Positions 8,301 through 13,166 of a stretch of 13,166 bases of DNA are shown here, piece by piece (the first letter of the stretch is position 1; each line of letters opens with the position of its first letter). Source of the stretch: Mansonella perstans. Its lineage: Eukaryota; Nematoda; Chromadorea; Rhabditida; Onchocercidae. Below the pieces are notes generated by a model, which did no database searches, was not told where the DNA came from, and saw only the letters and a list, made by a program, of their open reading frames with translations. The translations under genes and the position numbers were made by a program. The stretch covers positions 1 to 13,166 of the forward strand of contig JBAMDO010000484.1 of assembly GCA_037074765.1 (NCBI GenBank), read 5' to 3'.

Positions 8301-10976
8301 CGCAAAGTTAATTAGTCAGACACAAATCAGCAAACTTTTGCTTACAATACCTCTCCTTATCCAGTCTCCAGAATGTACATTTAATACGGTGCCCATCAGA
8401 TCACTTCCACGATGTCTCTGAGACCAAAGAAAATCCATTGCTTTCCGAGCTTTTTCCTCATAGATTGGTTTACCGGTAAGTCGACTTAATGCAGCAAATT
8501 CCAGAATCATCGTTCCCGCACAAGCTGTACAAGTATCATGTTGTTGCTGGAGAAAATCTAACATTCCATATTTGAGATTTATCTGCAAAATTTTGATATA
8601 AATAATTCTACAAAGAATCATAATACTTATATTACAATTGATGAGTCCTAATTAGTAAAGCTAATCAGTAAACTAAATACTTTAAAATAACATTTATCAA
8701 TTTAAAATGTAATCTTGCAACAAATTTACTCTAGAATAAGGAACTCCACTACTAGTGCTGAAAGCAGGAAGAAGTCTATCAGCTAATTCAGCAGCCATCT
8801 GCAACAATTCGTCTTTATACCATCTTAAACGATTCTCGTCTTTCGATTGCATCAATTTAGCCATTACATGACCTACAAAACTTTGTATTAGGTTTTTTCA
8901 GCGACGTAAAACTATGCATGAATTCTTGTATGGAAGTCAAATCCGGAATCGTTTCCGGAATATTAATAACTAATAATTTCGAAACAGGTAATTTAGGGGG
9001 CCATATGAAATCAATGTATGCATAATATTCTAAACAAATAATCTGCAACACTTAACCAAGCGAGAAAAAATCTAGAACATACCTGATATTAATCCTCCTA
9101 CCATTCTAATATTTGTTTCAAAAACAGACACAACCAAATTTGAATCGAAACGAACGTTCTTTATAATTCGTTCAACAGATTCTTCAAACTCATCTAATTC
9201 GCCTAATACGATCAACGCATCCAGTGAATCAACAAGCGTTAATGAAAAACTGCAAATATTTATCAAGTTAATTGTATTTTTGTACCAAGAACAAAATCAA
9301 TAGAATTTGTTGAAATTTAAATTTATTTATTTTTTCAAAAACACTACATCAAAGATCAGTGTTATTTCTGACAAATAACAAAAATGCTGGACGGACGAAA
9401 GGCTTCTCATTCAGCATGCAAGGTTGCTCAAGACAGGAATCGAACCTGTGTCGCCACGGCCACAACGTGGAGTACTAACCACTATACTACTTGAGCCAGT
9501 GTTTAAATTTCTAAAAATGCTTCAAGACTACTTGTAGAGGATTTTCAAAAAAGAACCCCACTTCTTTCCTTCTTATAAGATATTTGAATAAAAAGAGGAG
9601 AAAATAATTTTGAATTATGCACAGAATCTAATCAATACAATCAATGTATTTTTTGCAATAAAAGATAACATCTATTAAAAGCAATTTTTAAATATCTGTA
9701 ATGATTTCATATTGATTAAATTATGCAAATTTGTTTTTCAATTTCAAATAAAATATAAATTTGTATCAATTTTGACAAAGTTACTACATAAAGTTACTTA
9801 TTAAACTTATAAAACTTGATAAAGTTATTGACAAGTTACAAAGTTACTACTTCGTTTTATTTCAATTTTTAATTTAGCATTTGAAATTTTGCAAAAAAAA
9901 AATAGTATTGCAAAATTTTGATATGACAATCATCACATTACACTTTTTACTCTGTTGGAAAGAAATATTGTTATTGTATTTTTCATTCTGTTTTTTTTTT
10001 AACATTAAAATATTTATTAATATAAATAAAAGTAAGCGGGGAAAAAAAAAAACTTAAAAAGAATAAGTCCTAAGAATAAATTTTAAACGGTGCTACGAGT
10101 CTTCTAATGTGAGGAATAAGAAGTTGGTGGAAGAAAAAATAAAACATACTTTCCTAAGGCATCATCAACATCACCTCGTGGTGGTGTAACACCTCGTTGT
10201 CGTCCCTTACATGACAGTGGCATCAGCTCATCATGCGGATATGCATATTTCATATATGAATTATACCCGTGCATAAACATTTCTTTTGCTTGTAGCCTGT
10301 AAGAATATCTCACAGTGAAAATTTTTTGAAGAAAATCTTAAGGAAAATATTTTTAGGCTTGATGACATTTTATGTGACAAATCTTTCAGTTCTCCAGAAA
10401 TAGCCAAATAATTTTTCATTGTTTAATTGTTCATTATACTTCAATATTTGCAAGTTATTTAAATCGAATTATGGTCAAAATTATAGCATCAGAAGCGTCA
10501 GATATACTACAAAAACAAAAACCTAACTTTTAATTGTATGTAACAAAATAATTAAGCTATAAATTTGCTCATTTGTAGTACTAAGAATTCTATCGCACTA
10601 ATAGCATATTCTATCGCACTACTAGCATTTCTGTCGCACTACTAGCATACTGGACCTAATTAATTCTATATCGATAATCACAGGACACACTCTTATATTA
10701 CGCAACTGTTCCTACCGTCACCACCTTTACTTATCATATAAACATCAAATTTAAAATTACTTCAACTAATTTTATTATTTCGTTATTTTGATAAACCAAC
10801 GTCCACTAGTTAATTTAAAATTCTATTGAAGATGAGTACCTGAGTGCAATTCTATCAATCTTTTCATTGTCGTATGCTCTGTCACATAAAATCGAACCGA
10901 TACATATGTGCAAAAAATATATACTGTACATAAATTGATTCAGTGAACTTTGCCACCTCCATATAATCTCTAGCAT
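817..10976 (-). CDS. EDEM3: EDEM3-like ER degradation-enhancing alpha-mannosidase, full gene model (20 exons plus one alternative terminal exon)
   Basis: Established for the family: EDEM proteins trim mannose from N-glycans of misfolded glycoproteins in the ER so that they enter ERAD. Seen: spliced exons give a hydrophobic leader, a GH47 domain (about residues 47-495) and, in the longer isoform, a PA domain (about 658-800), the order found in vertebrate EDEM3. Key residues are Glu139 in SVFETNIR, Asp284 in [10 protein letters not shown], Glu396 and Glu399 in RPEFIEST, and Thr482 in TTEAH, where GH47 enzymes hold calcium. Exons (minus strand): 10976-10840, 10296-10150, 9249-9083, 8872-8730, 8582-8351, 8108-8011, 7794-7606, 7334-7191, 7047-6962, 6830-6677, 6400-6192, 5684-5555, then either 4991-4521, or 2982-2898, 2843-2793, 2471-2365, 2049-1884, 1659-1403, 1194-1081, 1005-967, 843-817. 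All phases agree. Predicted lengths are 768 aa (membrane tail) and about 893 aa (PA form); vertebrate EDEM3 is about 930 aa. The first 12 exons and the PA exons are secure; the last three exons are less so. Confidence 0.93.
967..1005 (-). CDS. EDEM3: EDEM3-like exon 19: microexon (probable)
   Basis: A 39-base, phase-0 exon ([13 protein letters not shown]) with a strong acceptor, TATCTTCCTCAG|T, and the best donor of the gene, ACG|GTAAGA. The preceding intron is only 75 bases. A second acceptor (CTTCAG at 991-996) would shorten it in frame by five codons. Confidence 0.5.
1081..1194 (-). CDS. EDEM3: EDEM3-like exon 18: C-terminal tail (probable)
   Basis: An open 38-codon stretch bounded by TTTTAAG|GAC and AAA|GTTAGT, phase 0 on both sides, the same donor hexamer as exon 10. 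It encodes an acidic start ([14 protein letters not shown]) and a polar end (NSTKDKQK). No domain is recognised. Without the downstream splice it would stop at TGA 1033-1035. Confidence 0.6.
1281..1383. repeat. 18-bp tandem repeat, about five copies
   Basis: Variants of ACTGTAATTTGAAATGCT follow head to tail across the intron between exons 17 and 18, ending next to the TAA that would close exon 17 if unspliced. Confidence 0.88.
1403..1659 (-). CDS. EDEM3: EDEM3-like exon 17: end of the PA domain
   Basis: Encodes residues 750-834. It follows the PA pattern: [26 protein letters not shown] and LIRLSDR correspond to the lid strand, the IP.(V/L)F.(Y/F)..EG motif and the last strand. The tail ([13 protein letters not shown]) is divergent. 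Donor GAG|GTTTGC; without splicing the frame ends six codons later at TAA 1382-1384, an alternative C-terminus. Acceptor GCATTATAG|A. Confidence 0.9.
1884..2049 (-). CDS. EDEM3: EDEM3-like exon 16: PA domain core
   Basis: Encodes residues 694-748. [21 protein letters not shown] and SGAVGIIII form the PA-domain signature (strand, Cys, helix, strand), as in EDEM3 and vacuolar sorting receptors, where the domain is a protein-interaction module. Acceptor TTTGTTCAG|A, donor G|GTAATA. Confidence 0.93.
2050..2364 (-). other. EDEM3: Intron 15 (315 bases)
   Basis: Contains the 21-A run and two close copies of AAAATAAAATTCTTTTAATCA (about 2148-2200). Confidence 0.75.
2365..2471 (-). CDS. EDEM3: EDEM3-like exon 15: start of the PA domain region
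   Basis: Encodes residues 659-693. [11 protein letters not shown] and APAQFGKDL match the EDEM3 sequence leading into the PA domain. Acceptor TTTCCTAG|C, donor GCA|GTAAAT. Confidence 0.9.
2472..2792 (-). other. EDEM3: Intron 14 (321 bases)
   Basis: AT-rich intron between exons 14 and 15; nothing else is visible. Confidence 0.75.
2793..2843 (-). CDS. EDEM3: EDEM3-like exon 14: small exon, possibly a cassette
   Basis: A 51-base exon encoding residues 642-657 ([16 protein letters not shown]). Acceptor GCTGTACAG|A, donor G|GTAGTC. Both sides are phase 1, so skipping it also keeps the frame. If the weak donor is ignored, the frame runs on to a TGA at about 2764, a possible truncated end. Confidence 0.7.
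2898..2982 (-). CDS. EDEM3: EDEM3-like exon 13: bridge to the PA domain
   Basis: Encodes residues 613-640 ([21 protein letters not shown] and on). Joined directly to exon 12 it aligns without gaps, as I recall the family, to the vertebrate EDEM3 segment ending FMQEMI, which argues that the route skipping 4991-4521 is the ancestral one. Acceptor T-run TTCAG|G, donor G|GTTTGT. Confidence 0.85.
3066..3375. repeat. Degenerate 158-bp tandem duplication
   Basis: TTTTGATAAATTCTCT at 3066 recurs at 3224, and long matching blocks follow in order (AAATTGTAGGA, then AATATTCCAAATGATTTATT, then GTGAAATTT and GTATGCT). It is intronic, just upstream of exon 13 on the minus strand. Confidence 0.85.
4491..4496 (-). 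promoter_or_regulatory. AATAAA poly(A) signal of the membrane-tail isoform
   Basis: TTTATT on the plus strand, that is AATAAA on the minus strand, 25 bases past the TGA at 4521. A second one lies at 4417-4412. Their position supports a terminal exon here, although this hexamer is common in AT-rich DNA. Confidence 0.45.
4521..4991 (-). CDS. Alternative terminal exon: transmembrane segment plus Asp/Asn-rich tail
   Basis: Seen: an exact CTGTTTTCAG|GGC acceptor is followed by 156 open codons ending in TGA (4523-4521), in phase with exon 12. The product has a Thr/Glu-rich start, a basic patch (MRSVKKQ), then about 34 mostly hydrophobic residues (protein positions about 659-692, with [12 protein letters not shown] and [10 protein letters not shown]), a basic RMIAIKR edge, and an Asp/Asn-rich tail. 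An AATAAA lies 25 bases past the stop. I do not recognise the segment in any EDEM. Inference: an alternative 3' end giving a membrane-anchored isoform with an acidic cytosolic tail; the basic edge after the hydrophobic stretch favours a type I orientation. It could instead be an intronic ORF that is not used, since the 42-bp repeats lengthen the frame. Confidence 0.6.
   Translation of the reverse strand, partial: GEANEFTTETETVLAENDNMLNSVCMLDKMRSVKKQSNIYIIHPSHAAITQLLSMIMLIVLLWLSVMTMAAITVCVVVCGYRMIAIKRSIIANPRSNSSKFAKITNNDNSNNGDDDDTGDDNNDNDGDDDDSGGDNNDNDDDDDVTSEASSLVVNA
4560..4676 (-). repeat. Trinucleotide-rich 42-bp repeat coding an Asp/Asn tail
   Basis: CAT/TAT-type triplets on the plus strand (GAT/AAT codons on the minus) form two imperfect 42-bp units and a partial third. 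In the open frame each unit reads GDDDD, S/T, G, then D/N residues, 14 per unit. Repeat length is a multiple of three, keeping the frame. Confidence 0.85.
4997..5045. repeat. Tandem GGTGCCTTTGAACTTAGCTA duplication
   Basis: A block of about 20 bases is repeated twice with a further partial GAACTTTGAACTTAGC copy, immediately upstream (gene sense) of the membrane-tail exon acceptor, inside the region where its branch site would lie. Confidence 0.8.
5315..5346. repeat. Poly(A) run of 32 bases
   Basis: A homopolymer in the intron between exon 12 and the membrane-tail exon. Similar runs: 2280-2300 (21), 2868-2887 (20) and 4184-4201 (18). On the gene strand they are poly(T); the one at 2868 lies inside the 54-base intron before exon 14 and may act as its pyrimidine tract. 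Confidence 0.95.
5555..5684 (-). CDS. EDEM3: EDEM3-like exon 12: last exon shared by both isoforms
   Basis: Encodes residues 570-612. [16 protein letters not shown] and VDGRVHL match the EDEM3 segment that follows the linker. It ends at SPDS in phase 0 with donor TCG|GTATAA. Two acceptors downstream, at 4991 and 2982, both fit this phase, so this is the branch point between the membrane tail and the PA domain. Confidence 0.92.
5685..6191 (-). other. EDEM3: Intron 11 (507 bases)
   Basis: Bounded by AT|GTAAGG and TTTTTTGCAG|A. No repeat, RNA or open frame of note. Confidence 0.8.
6192..6400 (-). CDS. EDEM3: EDEM3-like exon 11: linker after GH47
   Basis: Encodes residues 500-568 of the less conserved linker. 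The Asp/Glu-rich start ([13 protein letters not shown]) is divergent, but SACPA and the terminal SCPR with the intervening YAEELRNIV pattern match the linker of EDEM3. Acceptor TTGTTGCAG|C, donor AT|GTAAGG. Confidence 0.9.
6677..6830 (-). CDS. EDEM3: EDEM3-like exon 10: end of GH47, calcium-site TTEAH
   Basis: Encodes residues 449-499. [17 protein letters not shown] and [12 protein letters not shown] close the GH47 barrel; Thr482 is the calcium-binding position. The donor GAA|GTTAGT is non-consensus after GT, but the same hexamer is used at exon 18. Acceptor TTTTCAG|A. Confidence 0.94.
6962..7047 (-). CDS. EDEM3: EDEM3-like exon 9: GH47
   Basis: Encodes residues 420-447 plus two bases of Arg448. 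[17 protein letters not shown] and NHEDR match the EDEM3 segment around its second conserved Cys, here Cys432. Acceptor TTTGTTAG|A, donor CG|GTAAGA. Confidence 0.94.
7075..7147. repeat. Short direct repeats in intron 8
   Basis: TTCAGGATGAAA occurs three times (about 7076, 7093 and 7119), the last two extended as CCCAAAAAG or TCCAAAAAG. Confidence 0.75.
7191..7334 (-). CDS. EDEM3: EDEM3-like exon 8: GH47 with catalytic-site Glu
   Basis: Encodes residues 372-419 in 48 codons. [31 protein letters not shown] and the following helix match EDEM3. Glu396 and Glu399 lie in the RPE..ES motif, which supplies catalytic acids in GH47 enzymes. Acceptor TTATTCTAG|A, donor AAT|GTAAGT. Confidence 0.95.
7606..7794 (-). 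CDS. EDEM3: EDEM3-like exon 7: GH47
   Basis: Encodes residues 309-371 in exactly 63 codons. [41 protein letters not shown] and LYQVIK follow EDEM3 closely and in order. Acceptor TTTTGCAG|C, donor AAG|GTACGT, phase 0 on both sides. Confidence 0.96.
8011..8108 (-). CDS. EDEM3: EDEM3-like exon 6: GH47 with catalytic Asp
   Basis: A 98-base exon encoding residues 277-308. [22 protein letters not shown] holds Asp284 and Glu288, matching the catalytic Asp and a conserved acid of GH47. Acceptor TTGCTGCAG|AT completes Asp276 from exon 5. The donor AAG|GTCTAA is weak, but it is the only one that keeps phase with exon 7. Confidence 0.95.
8351..8582 (-). CDS. EDEM3: EDEM3-like exon 5: GH47
   Basis: Encodes residues 199-275. 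It contains [38 protein letters not shown] and NVHSGDW. The TCTACAGT and [11 protein letters not shown] motifs are nearly invariant in the EDEM3 group. Acceptor ATTTTGCAG|A, donor G|GTATTG. Confidence 0.96.
8730..8872 (-). CDS. EDEM3: EDEM3-like exon 4: GH47
   Basis: Encodes residues 152-198, with a Gly codon split across the upstream junction. [21 protein letters not shown] and SGVPYSR match the EDEM3 helix and the SG(L/V)PYPR loop. Acceptor TTTTGTAG|G, donor AGA|GTAAAT. Confidence 0.94.
9083..9249 (-). CDS. EDEM3: EDEM3-like exon 3: GH47 with catalytic Glu
   Basis: Encodes residues 96-150. [15 protein letters not shown] and [15 protein letters not shown] are the most diagnostic GH47/EDEM motifs; Glu139 in FETNIR is the expected general acid. 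The junction with exon 2 creates N95-F-S, a possible N-glycosylation sequon. Acceptor TATTTGCAG|T, donor CAG|GTATGT. Confidence 0.96.
9380..9384 (-). terminator. Pol III terminator of tRNA-His
   Basis: The first run of five T on the minus strand downstream of the tRNA, about 40 bases past its 3' end. The spacer has no earlier T4 run. Confidence 0.6.
9425..9496 (-). tRNA. tRNA-His (anticodon GTG)
   Basis: A complete 72-base cloverleaf read on the minus strand: acceptor stem GCTCAAG/CTTGAGC with seven pairs, D stem GTAT/GTAC, anticodon stem CCACG/CGTGG around the loop TTGTGGC (GTG, histidine), four-base variable loop, T stem ACAGG/CCTGT with TTCGATT, discriminator A. The internal B box GGTTCGATTCC is intact. 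It lies in intron 2 of the EDEM3-like gene, on the same strand. The base at the -1 position (9497) reads G. A five-T Pol III terminator follows at 9384-9380. Confidence 0.97.
10150..10296 (-). CDS. EDEM3: EDEM3-like exon 2: start of the GH47 domain
   Basis: Encodes residues 47-94, beginning [11 protein letters not shown] and ending GDVDDALG. The stretches [15 protein letters not shown] and [10 protein letters not shown] are EDEM hallmarks. Cys75 in LSCKGR aligns with the conserved N-terminal Cys of EDEM3. Acceptor TTCTTACAG|G, donor AA|GTATGT. Confidence 0.95.
10297..10839 (-). other. EDEM3: Intron 1 (543 bases)
   Basis: Contains the 21-bp triplet repeat and nothing coding that I can see. 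Confidence 0.8.
10587..10648. repeat. 21-bp tandem repeat, three copies
   Basis: Units near ATTCTATCGCACTACTAGCAT start at 10587, 10608 and 10629 in intron 1. The third is one base shorter. Differences are few. Confidence 0.9.
10840..10976 (-). CDS. EDEM3: EDEM3-like exon 1: signal peptide and start
   Basis: Encodes residues 1-45 plus two bases of codon 46. The ATG at 10976-10974 is the first in-frame ATG after an in-frame TGA at 11043-11045. A hydrophobic stretch, [17 protein letters not shown] (about residues 15-31), fits a signal peptide or signal anchor, followed by the polar mature start DRAYDNEK. A second in-frame ATG at 10931-10929 sits just before the hydrophobic core and would give a protein 15 residues shorter that still has a leader. 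The donor CTCAG|GTACTC at 10839-10838 joins exon 2 in phase to give [11 protein letters not shown]. The exon is confident, the choice of start moderate. Confidence 0.75.
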
Positions 10977-10981
10977 ATTCT
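10974..10981 (-). promoter_or_regulatory. EDEM3: Candidate spliced-leader trans-splice acceptor at the start codon
   Basis: A nine-T run (11003-10995) is followed by AACTTCGTAATCAAG, then AAT and the ATG. An acceptor three bases upstream of the start is typical of nematode trans-spliced genes, but CAAG is weaker than TTTCAG. An upstream 5' UTR exon is equally possible. Confidence 0.35.
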
Positions 10982-11012
10982 TGATTACGAAGTTAAAAAA
11001 AAATGCAATCAA

Positions 11013-12045
11013 TTGAAAATGAGTGAAATAAACATGTAAGTTTCACCATTTACTCTTATACAATTGAATCAGTAATCCTGAAATTAGCCAGAAATTATCG
11101 TCTATCAGCAAAATATCGCTTAAACGAAGATCGCAACAAACAATTCTTATTTCCTAATCTTTTAAACATGTAATAAATCTCTAAAGGACAGCAGCACTCA
11201 TCTATACAAACATCACTTCATCAGTTCCAAATAATATTAACAGAACACTGAAATGACACTAAGATAGACAAAGAAATGACAAAATGACTAAAATGATGAA
11301 GTACATGCCTTTCGTCTAACCATTTCATTAGCTTACCATCATTTTTAAAATTTTAACAGAACAAGTTTTTCATCCATCTCTCTAAGTTCACCCCAACATT
11401 TCCAAGTACAAGCACTAAATTTCAATTGATAATCTCGGTACTGGCATTTTCATATAAAGATTAAAAATATGGAAAAATTTATAAATTAGGCAACTGTTCT
11501 TTTATCATCCTGTTTTAACTTCTTGTGGAAACATTAACTTTAAGATTACTGAAAAGTAAATGTAAAAAAGGTCTATTCATTTTGAAATAATTTACAGCTG
11601 AATATTTATTATAATGTTCTTAAACCAAGTAAAGCTATTTCGCATCGACTAATCCTTCCAACTCTTGACCCTTGACCCAATTTCTTATTCAGAACTCGTT
11701 TATAGGAATAACAATTCAACTGAAATAGAAACATCATTGAAATTACCAATCGTTGTATTTACACAGTCATTTGTGCTAAAAGTGATCAAAGATAATAATT
11801 TGAAGATAATTTGAAACAACTAAGATACGCTATGTAATCACTTTTTTGCGATGAATAATAAAATTTACAAACTAAATTTATTGTATCTAAATTAAATTAC
11901 ATAAATTTTCATATTTCTTCATACTTTCCTAAAAAATATAATTACTGAATATATTTGATTAAAATAAATTGTTGGTTATAAATATGATCATTGAGAGACT
12001 ATCGTGTATTTGCTTTTCCAAACACTTACATAAATTTAACAGTTC
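11013..12045. other. Upstream region of the EDEM3-like gene
   Basis: About 1 kb without a supportable gene, RNA or strong repeat on either strand. It probably includes the promoter, but I see no element that I can name. Confidence 0.6.
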
Positions 12046-12427
12046 GCCGGAAAGTTCAGACCGTACTTACTCATTGCACTTATTCGCATTTCGGCATTTC
12101 AAGGGAAACAATTCCGGTACTGTTTAGTGCGTTCAACAATTAGCCGGAAAGTTCAGACAGGAAATATTCATCGTACTCACTCGCATTTCGGCATTTCAAG
12201 CGAAACAATTCCGGTACTGTTTAGTGCGTTCAACAATTAGCCGGAAAGTTCAGACAGGAAATATTCATCGTACTCACTCGCATTTCGGCATTTCAAGCGA
12301 AACAATTCCGGTACTGTTTAGTACGTTCAACAATTAGCCGGAAAGTTCAGACAGGAAATATTCATCGTACTCACTCGCATTTCGGCATTTCAAGCGAAAC
12401 AATTCAGGTACTGTTTTATGCGTAGAA
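12046..12427. repeat. 97-bp tandem repeat (minisatellite), about 3.9 copies
   Basis: Units begin GCCGGAAAGTTCAGAC at 12046, 12143, 12240 and 12337, exactly 97 bases apart. Copies 2 and 3 differ by one base, copy 1 is diverged in its first third, and copy 4 breaks off near 12427. Each unit carries CCGGAA and, about 70 bases on, the inverted TTCCGG, plus GCATTTCGGCATTTCAAG. It lies 1.07 kb upstream of the start codon. Confidence 0.97.
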
Positions 12428-13166
12428 CTAAAATATCCACAACAGTATATCCTTAAAAAAATAGGATTAAACTTTGCGAGTTAAATAGCCGTAAACAAAT
12501 TATTTTAAAAGAATGATACATGCAAAATTATATTAACAAATTAGCATAATTTATTTTAATTGCTAAGAATCAAAATAAATTAGTACAACAACAGAAATCA
12601 GTAAGACTGACATAACCATAACAGAGAGAAATAATGGTAAAGTAAGGAACGATGTCTTTTCTATCCAAAACTTGTTTTTTCATTTTTTTTCTTTTTAGCA
12701 AAATGACACCTGTAAAGAGAGATAGATGATAGAGAGAGAAGGAGAGAAAGAGGGGAAGAGAGAGATGGAGAGAGAGGGGGAGATAGATGGAAATCAATTA
12801 ATAATTCCGAATATCTTTACAGTCCTATACTTTTAATATCCTTCTCTATCGATTCATTTTCAAGGCATCTTCCATCTCAAAATAGCATTTTAATAATTAA
12901 AACATACTGATCTGTTCTCCCTTAAAACTTTTCCGCTTAATTTCATTCAGTAATTAGCTTTGTTATTTAACTTTGTAAAATTTACTAATCAACTTCAGTA
13001 ATTAACTCATTTAGTAATTAACTTTACAATAATTATCTCTGAAGTATTATGTTCTTCTAAGTTTACCAAACATTTATTGAATTATTAATCCTGAAAATTG
13101 AATTGCCTAATGCACAAGAATATAACAACGATAATAGTTTTCATAATACTTGCGATAGAAATAGCA
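12428..13166. other. Right end, intergenic
   Basis: No gene is supported. It contains the GA tract and short scattered AGTAATTAACT words (12948-13027). Confidence 0.6.
12714..12790. repeat. GA-rich purine tract
   Basis: About 77 bases almost wholly A and G on the plus strand, built from GAGA, GATA and GGGG blocks: a degenerate microsatellite able to form triplex or non-B DNA. No gene is associated. Confidence 0.9.

Larger units (their letters stand above)
9250..10149 (-). other. EDEM3: Intron 2 (900 bases)
   Basis: Holds tRNA-His and otherwise AT-rich sequence with scattered AAAGTTAC words (9777-9850). No further coding seen. Confidence 0.85.

Noticed and set aside
10974..11012. Upstream extension of exon 1 beginning at a TTG
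   Set aside because: No ATG exists in this stretch and it covers the T-run that looks like an acceptor tract; the ATG at 10976 is preferred.
12046..12427. CRISPR-like array
   Set aside because: Units are contiguous 97-bp tandem copies with no unique spacers, in a eukaryotic setting; it is a minisatellite.
12570..12797. Minus-strand ORF with Leu/Ser repeats
   Set aside because: It is the translation of the GA-rich tract; no promoter, splice site or family resemblance.

Overview
The window is strongly AT-rich, intron-rich eukaryotic DNA dominated by one minus-strand gene. Its short introns, T-rich TTTCAG-type acceptors and closest remembered protein family suggest a nematode, perhaps a parasitic (clade III, filarial-like) species. 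The species is inference; the sequence does not name it.

The gene (about 10976 down to 817, minus strand) encodes an ER degradation-enhancing alpha-mannosidase-like protein of the EDEM3 type. It has a signal peptide, a glycoside hydrolase family 47 (GH47) mannosidase domain and a protease-associated (PA) domain. I rebuilt it exon by exon. Twelve exons (10976 to 5555) join in perfect phase and give a signal peptide plus a complete GH47 domain with its acidic catalytic residues and the TTEAH calcium-site motif. From exon 12 the transcript can go two ways, both in phase. One route is a single terminal exon (4991-4521) with a long hydrophobic segment and an Asp/Asn-rich repeat tail. The other is a run of exons (2982 to 817) encoding the PA domain and a short C-terminus. 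The PA route matches the vertebrate EDEM3 layout. The membrane-tail exon is the most unusual thing here and could give the worm a membrane-anchored version of a normally lumenal ERAD (ER-associated degradation) mannosidase.

Intron 2 carries an intact tRNA-His(GTG) gene on the same strand (9425-9496). The other introns hold homopolymer A/T runs, an 18-bp repeat (1281-1383), a 21-bp triplet (10587-10648), a degenerate 158-bp duplication (3066-3375) and a 28-40-bp repeat (7075-7147).

Left end (1-816): gene limits are uncertain. A 97-codon minus-strand ORF (370-663) looks protein-like but is unidentified, and it lies just after the probable poly(A) signal of the EDEM3-like gene. Right end (10977-13166): upstream and intergenic DNA with no gene I can support, containing a nearly perfect four-copy 97-bp minisatellite (12046-12427) and a GA-rich purine tract (12714-12790).

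Residue numbers below count from the ATG at 10976-10974.
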